Below the pieces are notes generated by a model. The model had not been told where the DNA came from, did not search any database, and was given only the letters and a program-made list of their open reading frames with translations. Position numbers and translations under genes: made by a program. This document shows, one piece after another, positions 1 to 8,563 of a stretch of 12,302 bases of DNA. Position 1 is the stretch's first letter, and the number at the start of each line of letters is the position of its first letter. Source of the DNA: Hyphomicrobiales bacterium (GTDB taxonomy: Bacteria; Pseudomonadota; Alphaproteobacteria; Rhizobiales; Kaistiaceae); NCBI GenBank assembly GCA_017305815.1, contig JAFKJZ010000169.1:5187-17488 (forward strand), given 5' to 3'.

Positions 1-222
1 GCCGGCCGGCGCGCGCATGATCTGCTCGGCGTGACGCCGGCGGCGGGCGGCCGCATCGGCGGCTTCGTCATGGAGGCGATCGCCCGCTTCATCGATTCCG
101 TCGCCGATGGCGCGCCGCTGCTCGCCGACGCGCAGGACGGCCTGCGCGTGACGCGGGTGCTGACGGCGATCGAGGAAGCGGCCGCCACCGGCAAGATCAT
201 CACGCTCGCCGACGGCGTCTAG
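1..222 (+). CDS. Gfo/Idh/MocA-family oxidoreductase, C-terminal fragment
   Basis: The frame is open from the first base of the window to the TAG at 220-222, so this is the last 73 codons of a gene that begins upstream. A GTG at 31 is only an internal codon. The visible tail matches the end of NAD(P)-dependent sugar or inositol dehydrogenases of the Gfo/Idh/MocA family. It has a helix of the type FxxxxARFIDSVADGAP, then DAQDGLRVTRVLTAIEEAAATGK and a short hydrophobic end (IITL). In that family the segment packs against the C-terminal beta-sheet domain near the substrate pocket. The N-terminal Rossmann fold and the catalytic region lie outside the window, so neither substrate nor cofactor can be assigned. 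The gene converges on ku, and a hairpin follows its stop codon. Confidence 0.72.
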   Translation, partial: AGRRAHDLLGVTPAAGGRIGGFVMEAIARFIDSVADGAPLLADAQDGLRVTRVLTAIEEAAATGKIITLADGV

Positions 223-234
223 CCATTCCCGAAC

Positions 235-266
235 AAGACGGCGGCGCGGTGCAGCCGCGCCGTCTT
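235..266. terminator. Probable bidirectional terminator hairpin between oxidoreductase and ku
   Basis: The sequence AAGACGGCG...CGCCGTCTT forms a GC-rich hairpin: AAGACGGCG plus CGG on the left pairs with the right arm once a three-base bulge is allowed. It lies 12 bases after the stop at 222 and 25 bases beyond the ku stop at 292, which is where a shared terminator for convergent genes belongs. The flanking A and T runs are short (AAGAC/GTCTTCTTC), so termination efficiency is uncertain. Confidence 0.55.
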
Positions 267-291
267 CTTCGAGCCCTGACCGCCCCTTCGC

Positions 292-1098
292 TTACCGGCC
301 TTTGGGCGCCGGCTTGCTCTCCGAGGCAATGCTTCGCCGGAGCGCATCCATGATGCTGACCACGTTGCCCTCCTTCGCCGGCGCTTCCTTCCGTGCCGGC
401 GGCTTCCGGCCCTTCTTCTTCGCGGCGATGATCTCGAGCAGGCGCTCCTGCACCGGATCGGTGACAAGGGCCGGCGACCATGGCCGGGTCCGCTCGCGGA
501 TCAGCGTCTCCATCATCTCGGTGAGCTTCGGATCCGCCTTGGCGTCGCCGACGTCCTCGAAGTAGAGGGCCTCGTTGCGGATCTCGTCGCCATAGCGCAG
601 CGTCCAGAGCTCGATCCCGTTCTCGCGCGGCTTCAGCATGACGGCGCGCTCGCGGCGATAAAGGACCAGCCGGGAGATCCCGACCGTCCCGGTGGCGGCC
701 ATGGCATCGCGGATGACGGAGAACGCCTCCTCGCCGACCGGATCGTCGGGCACGAGGTAGTGGGGCTTGTCGTACCAGATCCAGCCGATGTCATCGGCGG
801 GCACGAACATCTCGATGTCGATGGTCCGCGTGCTTTCGAGCGCGACGGAAGCGATCTCGTCGTCCTCGGGCATCAGATACTCGTCCTCGCCGCGCTCGTA
901 GCCCTTGACCTGCTCGTCGTCCTCGACCGCCTCCCCGGTCTCGGCGTCGACATACTGGCTGAGGACCCGATGGCCGGTGGCGCGGTTCAGGGTATGAAAG
1001 CGCACCTTCTCGTTGTCGGTCGTCGCCGGCATCATCGCCACGGGGCAGGTGACGAGCGACAGCTTCAGATAGCCCTTCCAGAATGAACGCGGCGCCAT
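292..1098 (-). CDS. ku: Prokaryotic Ku, DNA end-binding protein of NHEJ
   Basis: At 268 residues this is the normal length for bacterial Ku. The family is a homodimer that threads onto double-strand DNA ends and recruits ligase D for non-homologous end joining. The N-terminus (SFWKGYLKLSLVTCPV) is the typical Ku opening. It is followed by the beta-barrel core with recognisable blocks: VRFHTLNRATGHR near 32-44, an acidic EDDEQVKGYERGEDEYL stretch near 58-74, and the GISRLVLYRRERAVMLKPRENG and LWTLRYGDEIR blocks near 140-175. The tail after about residue 215 is lysine-rich (AAKKKGRKPPARKEAPAKEG), as expected for the extension that contacts DNA or LigD. The ATG at 1098 is preceded by GAAGGG at a suitable distance. 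The gene begins 20 bases after a small membrane-protein gene and is probably cotranscribed with it. No ligD is visible here. Confidence 0.95.
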   Translation of the reverse strand: MAPRSFWKGYLKLSLVTCPVAMMPATTDNEKVRFHTLNRATGHRVLSQYVDAETGEAVEDDEQVKGYERGEDEYLMPEDDEIASVALESTRTIDIEMFVPADDIGWIWYDKPHYLVPDDPVGEEAFSVIRDAMAATGTVGISRLVLYRRERAVMLKPRENGIELWTLRYGDEIRNEALYFEDVGDAKADPKLTEMMETLIRERTRPWSPALVTDPVQERLLEIIAAKKKGRKPPARKEAPAKEGNVVSIMDALRRSIASESKPAPKGR

Positions 1099-1118
1099 AT
1101 CGATCGCCCTTCATCGGT

Positions 1119-1268
1119 TTACTGGACCAGGAAATAAACGGCGACAAAGCCCAGAACGACAGCGACGGTGCCCGCCAGCAGCATGTAGCGCAGCCGATGG
1201 GGCGCGATCGCCTGCCGCACCTCGGTGGTCGTCAGGTCGTGCCGGGAGAGTTCCACGCGCTGGTCCAT
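1119..1268 (-). CDS. Small single-span membrane protein (49 aa), upstream of ku
   Basis: This 49-codon frame has a textbook ribosome binding site, AGGAGG six bases before the ATG at 1268, which decides the start; a longer frame through the same bases reaching to 1556 overlaps the preceding gene and has no such site. Residues 1-27 are polar and charged (MDQRVELSRHDLTTTEVRQA...), and residues 28-48 form one hydrophobic helix (MLLAGTVAVVLGFVAVYFLV). The helix suggests a C-terminally anchored inner-membrane protein with a cytoplasmic N-terminus. The family is not recognised. It sits 40 bases after the basic-protein gene and 20 bases before ku, so it is probably in the same transcript. A direct role in end joining is not implied by the sequence. 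Confidence 0.72.
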   Translation of the reverse strand: MDQRVELSRHDLTTTEVRQAIAPHRLRYMLLAGTVAVVLGFVAVYFLVQ

Positions 1269-1308
1269 GATCGCCTCCTCTGCCGTCGAAGACTCGGGCC
1301 GCCTGGCT

Positions 1309-1626
1309 TCAGCCATGCGCCCGGTGCTCCGTGTTACGCTTGCGGGTGGCGGCGGCCTTCTTCGCTGCGGCCGATCGCTCGGCGGCGGGACGGGCCGCGG
1401 ACGCGGCGCCGCCCAGTTCGCCGCCCTTGTGGGCGGCCGGATGGCCGGTATGGGCGCCGCGGCCGGAGCCGGATTTCTTGCCGCCGCCATCGTCCTTGTT
1501 GACGGTGGCCCAGGCGCGCCGCTCGGCTTCCTTCTCGGAAACGCCGCGCTCCTCATAGCTCTCGGCGATGTGGCCGGCCTTGCGTTCCTGCTTGTCAGTG
1601 TATTTCGACTTGTCGCCCCGGGGCAT
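1309..1626 (-). CDS. Small basic protein, 'plasmid stabilization protein'-like (105 aa)
   Basis: Residues 1-50 (MPRGDKSKYTDKQERKAGHI onward, then EERGVSEKEAERRAWATVNK) match a small conserved bacterial family often annotated as plasmid stabilization or stress-related protein, whose biochemistry is unknown to me. The N-terminal half is a charged helical segment. A glycine-rich hinge (DDGGGKKSGSGRG, 46-57) follows, then an alanine/lysine/arginine tail (about 76-99: SAARPAAERSAAAKKAAATR) resembling histone H1 tails. This suggests nucleic-acid binding by composition only. The ATG at 1626 has GGAGGTG upstream. That site lies in the 3' arm of a hairpin (1632-1656) which could hide it. The gene heads the likely unit with the 49-aa membrane protein and ku. 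Confidence 0.8.
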   Translation of the reverse strand: MPRGDKSKYTDKQERKAGHIAESYEERGVSEKEAERRAWATVNKDDGGGKKSGSGRGAHTGHPAAHKGGELGGAASAARPAAERSAAAKKAAATRKRNTEHRAHG

Positions 1627-1631
1627 GATGC

Positions 1632-1656
1632 ACCTCCGTTCGCTTCAACGGGAGGT
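1632..1656 (-). promoter_or_regulatory. Hairpin sequestering the Shine-Dalgarno of the 105-aa gene
   Basis: In the mRNA sense (minus strand) the leader reads ACCTCCCGTT-GAAGCG-AACGGAGGT, directly followed by GCATC and the ATG. The two arms pair over nine base pairs with one bulged C and a six-base loop. The 5' arm contains ACCTCC, the same sequence as the 3' end of 16S rRNA, and it covers the GGAGGT ribosome binding site. The pairing is seen in the sequence; a regulatory effect is inferred. It could also serve as a terminator for the ptsN transcript, but no T run follows. Confidence 0.5.
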
Positions 1657-1699
1657 CAACGTCCCATGGCGACGGAGGGTTCCGGCCCGGGTCCCCGCG

Positions 1700-2152
1700 T
1701 CAGGCCGGCTCCTCGCACAGCGCCGTGTAGACCTGGTCGGGCAGGACCGCGACGCGGATCGACTTCACCACCTTCGGCGAACGCAGCTTGCGCGCCATGC
1801 AGGCGAGCACGTTGAGATAGGGCGACGAGCCCTGTCCCGGCATCAGCAGCAGACAGACGATATCGACCGGGACGTCGTCGACCGATTCAAAATCGACCGG
1901 CTTCTTCAGCCGCGCGACCATGCCGAACGGAACCTCGAGGCCCGGCACCGGCGCATGCGGAATGGCGATGCCGTCGCCAACGCCGGTCGAGCCGAGCTTC
2001 TCGCGATTGTGAATCGCCTGATAGATGTCCTCGACCGGCAGGCCGAGCGCCAGCCCCGCCTGCTCGGACAAGCTGGCGAGCAGCTTGTTTTTCGAAGGGG
2101 CGGCAAGGTCGATCATCACGCTTTCGGGCTTGATGAATTCAGAAAGGATCAT
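1700..2152 (-). CDS. ptsN: PTS EIIA-Ntr-like regulatory protein (PtsN)
   Basis: This 150-residue protein is a complete EIIA domain of the fructose/nitrogen class. It opens with the typical MILSEFIKPESV and carries the active-site block GDGIAIPHAPVPGL, where His66 would accept phosphate from NPr. It continues through the characteristic FGMVARLKKPVDFESVDD region and a LLLMPGQ strand. EIIA-Ntr proteins are cytoplasmic regulators rather than sugar carriers; E. coli EIIA-Ntr binds KdpD and TrkA. The start at 2152 is chosen because family alignments begin there. An upstream GTG at 2218 overlaps the kdpE stop codon (GTGA) and would add 22 residues unlike the family. The gene lies 62 bases after kdpE on the same strand, so it probably belongs to the kdp transcript. 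It may be a second ptsN copy; the usual rpoN-linked copy is not in this window. Confidence 0.88.
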   Translation of the reverse strand: MILSEFIKPESVMIDLAAPSKNKLLASLSEQAGLALGLPVEDIYQAIHNREKLGSTGVGDGIAIPHAPVPGLEVPFGMVARLKKPVDFESVDDVPVDIVCLLLMPGQGSSPYLNVLACMARKLRSPKVVKSIRVAVLPDQVYTALCEEPA

Positions 2153-2214
2153 GGTCTCACTCGTATCGGCGCCTGCAGCGCATCGGATTTCGGCAGCGGC
2201 GTGCCAGCTCTGTA

Positions 2215-2907
2215 TCACTCGACGTCGCGCAAGCGATAGCCGACCCCCGTCTCCGTGGTGATGTATTCCGGCTGATCGGGCTGTCGCTCGATCTTCTGGC
2301 GGAGCTGGCGGACATAGACGCGCAGGTATTGCACATCCGTCGAGCCGCCCCAGACCTGGTTCAACAGATGCTGATGCGTCAGCACCTTGCCGGCGTGCTG
2401 CACCAGAACCCGGAGGATGTCGTATTCCTTCGGCGAGAGCTTGATCTCGCGCCCCCCAACCTTGACGATCCGCTTGACCAGGTCGACCGACAGATCGCCC
2501 GTCTGGAAGACCGGCTTCTCGCCCTGCTGCTGCAGCCGGTGGCGGAGCGCGACGCGGATCCGCGCCACCAGCTCCTTCATGCCGAACGGCTTGGTGACAT
2601 AGTCGTCGGCGCCGAGATCCAGCGCCCGGACGATGCCGGCCTCGTCGGTGCGGCTGGAAAGGACAATGATCGGCACTTCCAGCAGTTCGGCGCGCCAGCG
2701 CCCCAGAAGATCGTGGCCCGGCATGTCCGGCAGGCCAAGATCGAGCAGGATCAGATCCGGCCGCTCGGCCGCCACATGCTCGATCGCGTCGCGGGCATTG
2801 GTCGCCTCGTCGATGGCGAAACCTTCCGAGGCCAGCCCCACCCGCAGCAGGCGCCGGATCGGCGGCTCGTCATCGACGACCAGGATCTTCACGGTCGGAC
2901 TGGTCAT
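2215..2907 (-). CDS. kdpE: KdpE, OmpR-type response regulator of the kdp operon
   Basis: The 230-residue protein has an N-terminal receiver domain (about 6-120) with the acidic pair in VVDDEP (Asp12, Asp13), the phosphoacceptor Asp56 in LILLDLGLPDMPG, and the conserved Lys106 in DDYVTKPFGMKEL. A C-terminal winged-helix DNA-binding domain of OmpR/PhoB type follows (about 130-228), with KLSPKEYDILRVLVQHAGKV and the closing YITTETGVGYRL. KdpE is the cytoplasmic partner of KdpD and activates kdpFABC transcription when potassium is limiting. Its ATG overlaps the kdpD stop codon (ATGA), which indicates translational coupling with the kinase. No key residue is missing. Confidence 0.97.
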   Translation of the reverse strand: MTSPTVKILVVDDEPPIRRLLRVGLASEGFAIDEATNARDAIEHVAAERPDLILLDLGLPDMPGHDLLGRWRAELLEVPIIVLSSRTDEAGIVRALDLGADDYVTKPFGMKELVARIRVALRHRLQQQGEKPVFQTGDLSVDLVKRIVKVGGREIKLSPKEYDILRVLVQHAGKVLTHQHLLNQVWGGSTDVQYLRVYVRQLRQKIERQPDQPEYITTETGVGYRLRDVE

Positions 2908-5606
2908 GGCAGATCTTCCAGCATGGCGACGTCGGCGGAGGCCGGCATCTTGATGGTGAAGACCGCGCCGGACCGATCGGTGCGGTTGCCGGCCCGGATC
3001 GTGCCGCCCATCGCCTCGACGAAGCCGCGGCAGATCGACAGCCCGAGCCCGGTTCCGGCCCGCACGTGATCGGCCTTGCGCACGCGATAGAAGCTATCGA
3101 AGACGCGTTCAAGGTCGGCGGGCGGAATGCCTGGCCCCTCGTCCAATACCTGCAACACCACGGAACCGCCATCCGCCCATCCCTCGATCCGGATCGCCGT
3201 GCCCTGCGGCGCGTATTTGGCGGCGTTGTCGAGCAGGTTGAACAGCACCTGCTCGAACAGCACCGGATCGAGCCGGATCATCGGCAGCTCCGGCGGAATG
3301 CCGACCTCGACCCTGTGCTCGGCAAGGATCTTGGCGGCCCGGCGCAGCGCGGTGCCGACGACGTCGCCGACATAGTGCAGCGAAGCATTCGGCTGCATGG
3401 CGCCGGAGTCGATCCGTGTCATGTCGAGCAGGTTGGCGATGAAGCGATGCAGACGCTCCGACTCGTCGATGACGGTCGAGAGCAGCTCGACCCGGTCGCC
3501 CGCGGCGATCGCGTCGGGATAGTCACGCAGCGCCTCGGCCGCCCCCATGATGGCGGCAAGCGGGGTGCGCAGGTCGTGCGATATCGACGTCAGGAGCGCC
3601 GAGCGCAGCCGGTCCGCCTCGGCCGCCAGCCGCGCCCGGTCGACATCCGCCACCAGCTCGATCCGCTCGATGGCGAGCGCCGCCTGGTCGGCGAGCGAGT
3701 CGAACAGGCGCTGCTCCTCCGGCGTCAGAAGCGGTCCCTGCCCGTCATCGTCGAGGCCAACGACGCCGACCGCGGTGCGGCCGGTGCGCAGCGGCAGATA
3801 GAGCCGCCTGGCACCGGGCAGCGTATCGGCTCCGCGCCCGGCCGGGCGGTTGTGCTCCCAGGCCCAGCGCGCCGCGGCGATGTCGGCGTCGACCAGCGTG
3901 TCGTCCGGCGGATAGCCGGCGCGCACCGCGATGGTGCCGTTCTCCGGCAGCAGCACCACGACGCGGACCTTCAGCATCGAGGCGATCTGGTAGACGGTCG
4001 CCCACAGCACGTCCTCGAGCGTGCCGGCGCCGGCCAGCTTCCTGCTGAACAGATAGAGCCCCTCGGTGGTGCGGGCGCGCTGGCGCGCCGCCGCCGCCTG
4101 GCGCTGGACGCGCGCGGTCAGATTGCTGGCGATCACGGCCACGCAGAGGAAGAAGACGAAGGCGAGCGCGCTCTCCGGGTCGCCGATATCGAGCGTGTAG
4201 AGCGGCGGCAGGAAGAAGAAATTGAAGGCGAGCGCGGCGACCGCCGAGGTGAACAGCGCCGGCCACAGCCCGGCGGTGACGGCCGAAGTCAGCACCGCCA
4301 TCAGGAACACCAGCGCCAGATTGCGCACGTCGAGCACGCGCAGCAGCAGCATGGCGAAGGCGAGCGCGACGCCGGTATAGGCGACGCCGAGCGCGTAGGG
4401 CCGCAGCTTCAGCCGGGTCGGCGTCGCCAGCGCCACCTCGCGGGCCGGCGGCGCGTCGCGGTCATTGCCGGAGATGACATGCACGCTGATGTCGCCGGCG
4501 AGCCGGATCAGTTCGTGCGACACGGAGCCTTCGAACATCTCGCGCCAGCGCGGCTTCGCCGGCTTGCCGATGATGACGTGGGTGACGTTGTTCGCCATGG
4601 CGTGGCGGACGATGTCGCGGGCGACGTCCTGGCCGGGCAGCGTGATCGCCTCGCCGCCCAGCTGCTCGGCGAGGCGGAGCGTCGCCGCGATCCGATCCTT
4701 GCCGGCCTCCGGCAGGCCGGCCGAACGCGCCGTCTCAATGTGCAGCGCTGCCCAGGGCGCCCGCAGACGGTCCGCCTGCCGCCTTGCATAGCGCACCAGC
4801 GAGGCGCTGCGCGGCTGCTCGTCGATGCAGACGAGCACCCGGTCGCCGGCCGCCCACGGGCCGGAAATCGCGTGCGCCTGCATGTGGCTGACGAGCTGCT
4901 CGTCGACCCGCTGCGCCGTGCGCCTGAGCGCCAACTCGCGCAGCGCGGTCAGGTTGCCTGGCGAAAAATAGTTCTCGATCGCCCGCTTGGCGGTGCCGGC
5001 GAAATAGACCTTGCCCTCGTGCAGGCGCTTGATCAGGTCGTCCGGCGTCAGGTCGATCACCTCGACATCGTCGGCGCGGTCGATGATCGAATCCGGCACC
5101 GTCTCGCGCACCCGGATCCTGGTGATCTGGGCGACGACGTCGTTCAGGCTTTCGACATGCTGGATGTTGAGCGTGGTGTAGACGTCGATGCCGCGCGCCA
5201 GGATCTCCTCGACGTCGAGATAGCGCTTCGGATGGCGGCTGCCTTCGGCATTGGTGTGCGCCAGTTCGTCGACGAGAACCAGCGCCGGCCGCCGGGCGAG
5301 GATGGCGTCGAGGTCCATCTCCTCCAGCACCCGGCCGCGATAGTCGACGATTCTGCGCGGGACGACTTCAAAACCCTCGACCAGCGCCGCCGTCTCCTCG
5401 CGGCCATGCGTCTCGACCACGCCGATGACGACGTCGACGCCGTCGGCCTTGCGGGCGCGGCCGGACATCAGCATCTCGTAGGTCTTGCCGACGCCGGGCG
5501 CCGCGCCGAGGAAGATCTTCAGCCGGCCGCGCGTCTCGCGCGTCGCCCGCTCCAGCAGCGCGTCCGGCGATGGCCGGCCCGGTGCGTCTCGACTGTCGTC
5601 AGGCAT
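2904..5606 (-). CDS. kdpD: KdpD, sensor histidine kinase for potassium/osmotic signals
   Basis: The start at 5606 gives 900 residues, the usual KdpD size. A longer frame to 5699 would overlap kdpC and adds 31 unrelated residues. Domains in order: KdpD N-terminal ATP-binding domain (about 27-235) with Walker A GAAPGVGKT (34-42), Walker B ALVLVDELAHTN (108-119) and the TLNIQHVESLND block; a universal-stress-protein-like domain (about 253-378); a four-helix membrane region (about 403-495); a GAF-like domain (about 525-645); HisKA with phosphoacceptor His677 in SISHDLRTPLAAIMG; and HATPase_c with N box FNLLDNAAKYAP (789-800), G1 DEGPGIPP (822-829) and G2 GTGLGL (851-856). The inner-membrane protein phosphorylates and dephosphorylates KdpE. 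It follows kdpC after 64 bases and overlaps kdpE by four. Confidence 0.97.
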   Translation of the reverse strand: MPDDSRDAPGRPSPDALLERATRETRGRLKIFLGAAPGVGKTYEMLMSGRARKADGVDVVIGVVETHGREETAALVEGFEVVPRRIVDYRGRVLEEMDLDAILARRPALVLVDELAHTNAEGSRHPKRYLDVEEILARGIDVYTTLNIQHVESLNDVVAQITRIRVRETVPDSIIDRADDVEVIDLTPDDLIKRLHEGKVYFAGTAKRAIENYFSPGNLTALRELALRRTAQRVDEQLVSHMQAHAISGPWAAGDRVLVCIDEQPRSASLVRYARRQADRLRAPWAALHIETARSAGLPEAGKDRIAATLRLAEQLGGEAITLPGQDVARDIVRHAMANNVTHVIIGKPAKPRWREMFEGSVSHELIRLAGDISVHVISGNDRDAPPAREVALATPTRLKLRPYALGVAYTGVALAFAMLLLRVLDVRNLALVFLMAVLTSAVTAGLWPALFTSAVAALAFNFFFLPPLYTLDIGDPESALAFVFFLCVAVIASNLTARVQRQAAAARQRARTTEGLYLFSRKLAGAGTLEDVLWATVYQIASMLKVRVVVLLPENGTIAVRAGYPPDDTLVDADIAAARWAWEHNRPAGRGADTLPGARRLYLPLRTGRTAVGVVGLDDDGQGPLLTPEEQRLFDSLADQAALAIERIELVADVDRARLAAEADRLRSALLTSISHDLRTPLAAIMGAAEALRDYPDAIAAGDRVELLSTVIDESERLHRFIANLLDMTRIDSGAMQPNASLHYVGDVVGTALRRAAKILAEHRVEVGIPPELPMIRLDPVLFEQVLFNLLDNAAKYAPQGTAIRIEGWADGGSVVLQVLDEGPGIPPADLERVFDSFYRVRKADHVRAGTGLGLSICRGFVEAMGGTIRAGNRTDRSGAVFTIKMPASADVAMLEDLP

Positions 5607-5670
5607 CCAATCGTGACCTCTGTCCAAACGGCCGGAACCGGCGCCAGGGCGCAGGTTCCGGCACTTCCTG

Positions 5671-6240
5671 TCATTGCGCGCCGGCCGCGTCCAGCGCAAG
5701 GTTCAAGGCGAGCACGTTGACGACCGGCTCACCCAGGAAGCCGAGCTGCCGGTCCTCGACATGCGCCGTCACCAGCGCCTTCACCGTGACCTCGTCGAGC
5801 CCGCGCGCCTTGGCGACGCGCGGCACCTGGAAATAGGCCGCCTCCGGCGAGATGTCGGGGTCGAGGCCGCTGCCCGAGGTGGTGACGAGGTCGATCGGCA
5901 CGGCGGCGCCGGGGTTCTCCGCCTTCAGCCTTTCCGCATCGGCCGTGATGCGTTCGATCAGGGCCGGATTGCTCGGGCCGAGATTGGAACCGCCGGACGC
6001 CGATGCGTCATAGCCCTTGCCGGCGGCCGAAGGACGGCCGTGGAAATAGCGGTCGGAGGCGAAGGCCTGGCCGATGAGCTCGGAGCCGACCACCTTGCCG
6101 TCGCGCTCGACCAGGCTGCCATTGGCCTGGCGCGGGAACAGCGCCTGGGCGAGGCCGGTCATGCCGAGCGGATAGACCAGGCCTGTGATCACGGTGAGCG
6201 CGACGATCATGAAGATTGCGGGGCGAAGCTGTTTCAGCAT
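5671..6240 (-). CDS. kdpC: KdpC, accessory subunit of the K+-transporting ATPase
   Basis: At 189 residues this is almost exactly the length of E. coli KdpC. One N-terminal transmembrane helix (about 8-30, [20 protein letters not shown]) anchors a periplasmic domain. That domain has the family blocks [21 protein letters not shown] (about 52-72), [13 protein letters not shown] (82-94), [19 protein letters not shown] (about 113-131), and the closing [18 protein letters not shown]. KdpC stabilises the KdpFABC complex and is thought to raise its affinity for ATP. The ATG at 6240 has AAGGA seven bases upstream, placed at the end of kdpB, whose stop lies 11 bases earlier. The protein looks intact. 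Confidence 0.97.
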   Translation of the reverse strand: MLKQLRPAIFMIVALTVITGLVYPLGMTGLAQALFPRQANGSLVERDGKVVGSELIGQAFASDRYFHGRPSAAGKGYDASASGGSNLGPSNPALIERITADAERLKAENPGAAVPIDLVTTSGSGLDPDISPEAAYFQVPRVAKARGLDEVTVKALVTAHVEDRQLGFLGEPVVNVLALNLALDAAGAQ

Positions 6241-6251
6241 GGGACTATCCT

Positions 6252-8324
<2,073 letters not shown>

Positions 8325-8367
8325 CAGAGACTCCAGCGTGAAACTCGGGTGACGGGCGGTCCGACCT

Positions 8368-8556
8368 TCAGGTCGCCGCGGCCAGCCGGATGAGAAGATC
8401 GACGGCCAGCACGAGGGCCGATATCGCCACGGTCAGGCCGAGGATGAGGGTCGACGCACGCGGCACAGGTCCCGCCTCTCCCCGCGCCGATCCGGCGCGG
8501 GGACGAAGGGTCGAGAGGGCGATATGCGGGCAGCCCAGCCAGGATCGGTAGCTCAT
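8368..8556 (-). CDS. Small membrane ORF between kdpA and kdpB (62 aa, or 32 aa from an internal GTG)
   Basis: The frame starts at ATG 8556, seven bases after the kdpA stop, with GTGAGG upstream, and ends 43 bases before kdpB. Residues about 34-61 ([20 protein letters not shown] and onward) form a single hydrophobic helix with GC-ending codons like those of the neighbours. Residues 13-30 are encoded by a strong palindrome (8475-8518) resembling dispersed palindromic elements. An alternative start is GTG at 8466, with GGAGAGG eight bases upstream, giving a 32-residue single-span peptide similar in size to KdpF. The family is not recognised. Position and size suggest an extra small subunit or assembly factor of the Kdp complex, but it may instead be a non-coding spacer holding a palindrome. 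Confidence 0.5.
   Translation of the reverse strand: MSYRSWLGCPHIALSTLRPRAGSARGEAGPVPRASTLILGLTVAISALVLAVDLLIRLAAAT
8475..8518. repeat. REP-like palindrome inside the kdpA-kdpB ORF
   Basis: CCCCGCGCCG (8480-8489) and CGGCGCGGGG (8493-8502) form a perfect ten-pair stem with a three-base loop. CCTCTC (8475-8480) and GAGAGG (8513-8518) extend the symmetry, with ten unpaired bases (8503-8512) on one side. GAGAGG/GCGGGG palindromes of this style recur between genes in many alphaproteobacterial genomes, so this is probably a dispersed palindromic element. It could act in mRNA processing or partial termination between kdpA and kdpB. Confidence 0.6.
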
Positions 8557-8563
8557 GATCGCC

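Noticed and set aside
1119..1556. A 145-codon version of the small membrane protein
   Set aside because: The added N-terminus is the basic-protein gene read in another frame; AGGAGG directly before the ATG at 1268 marks the true start.
1083..1815. Plus-strand frames across the ku-ptsN interval, including a 196-codon glycine/alanine-rich frame
   Set aside because: They run antisense to small genes with strong ribosome sites and have no recognisable content; hydrophobic stretches come from reverse-reading Ala/Lys codons.
2904..5699. A longer KdpD with 31 extra N-terminal residues
   Set aside because: The extension overlaps the end of kdpC, is unlike the family, and the ATG at 5606 has AGAGGT upstream and gives the expected length.
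3066..5720. An 884-codon plus-strand open frame antisense to kdpD
   Set aside because: It mirrors kdpD on the opposite strand in a GC-rich genome; its product is dominated by Arg, Asp, Gln and His with no recognisable domain, which is typical of antisense shadows.
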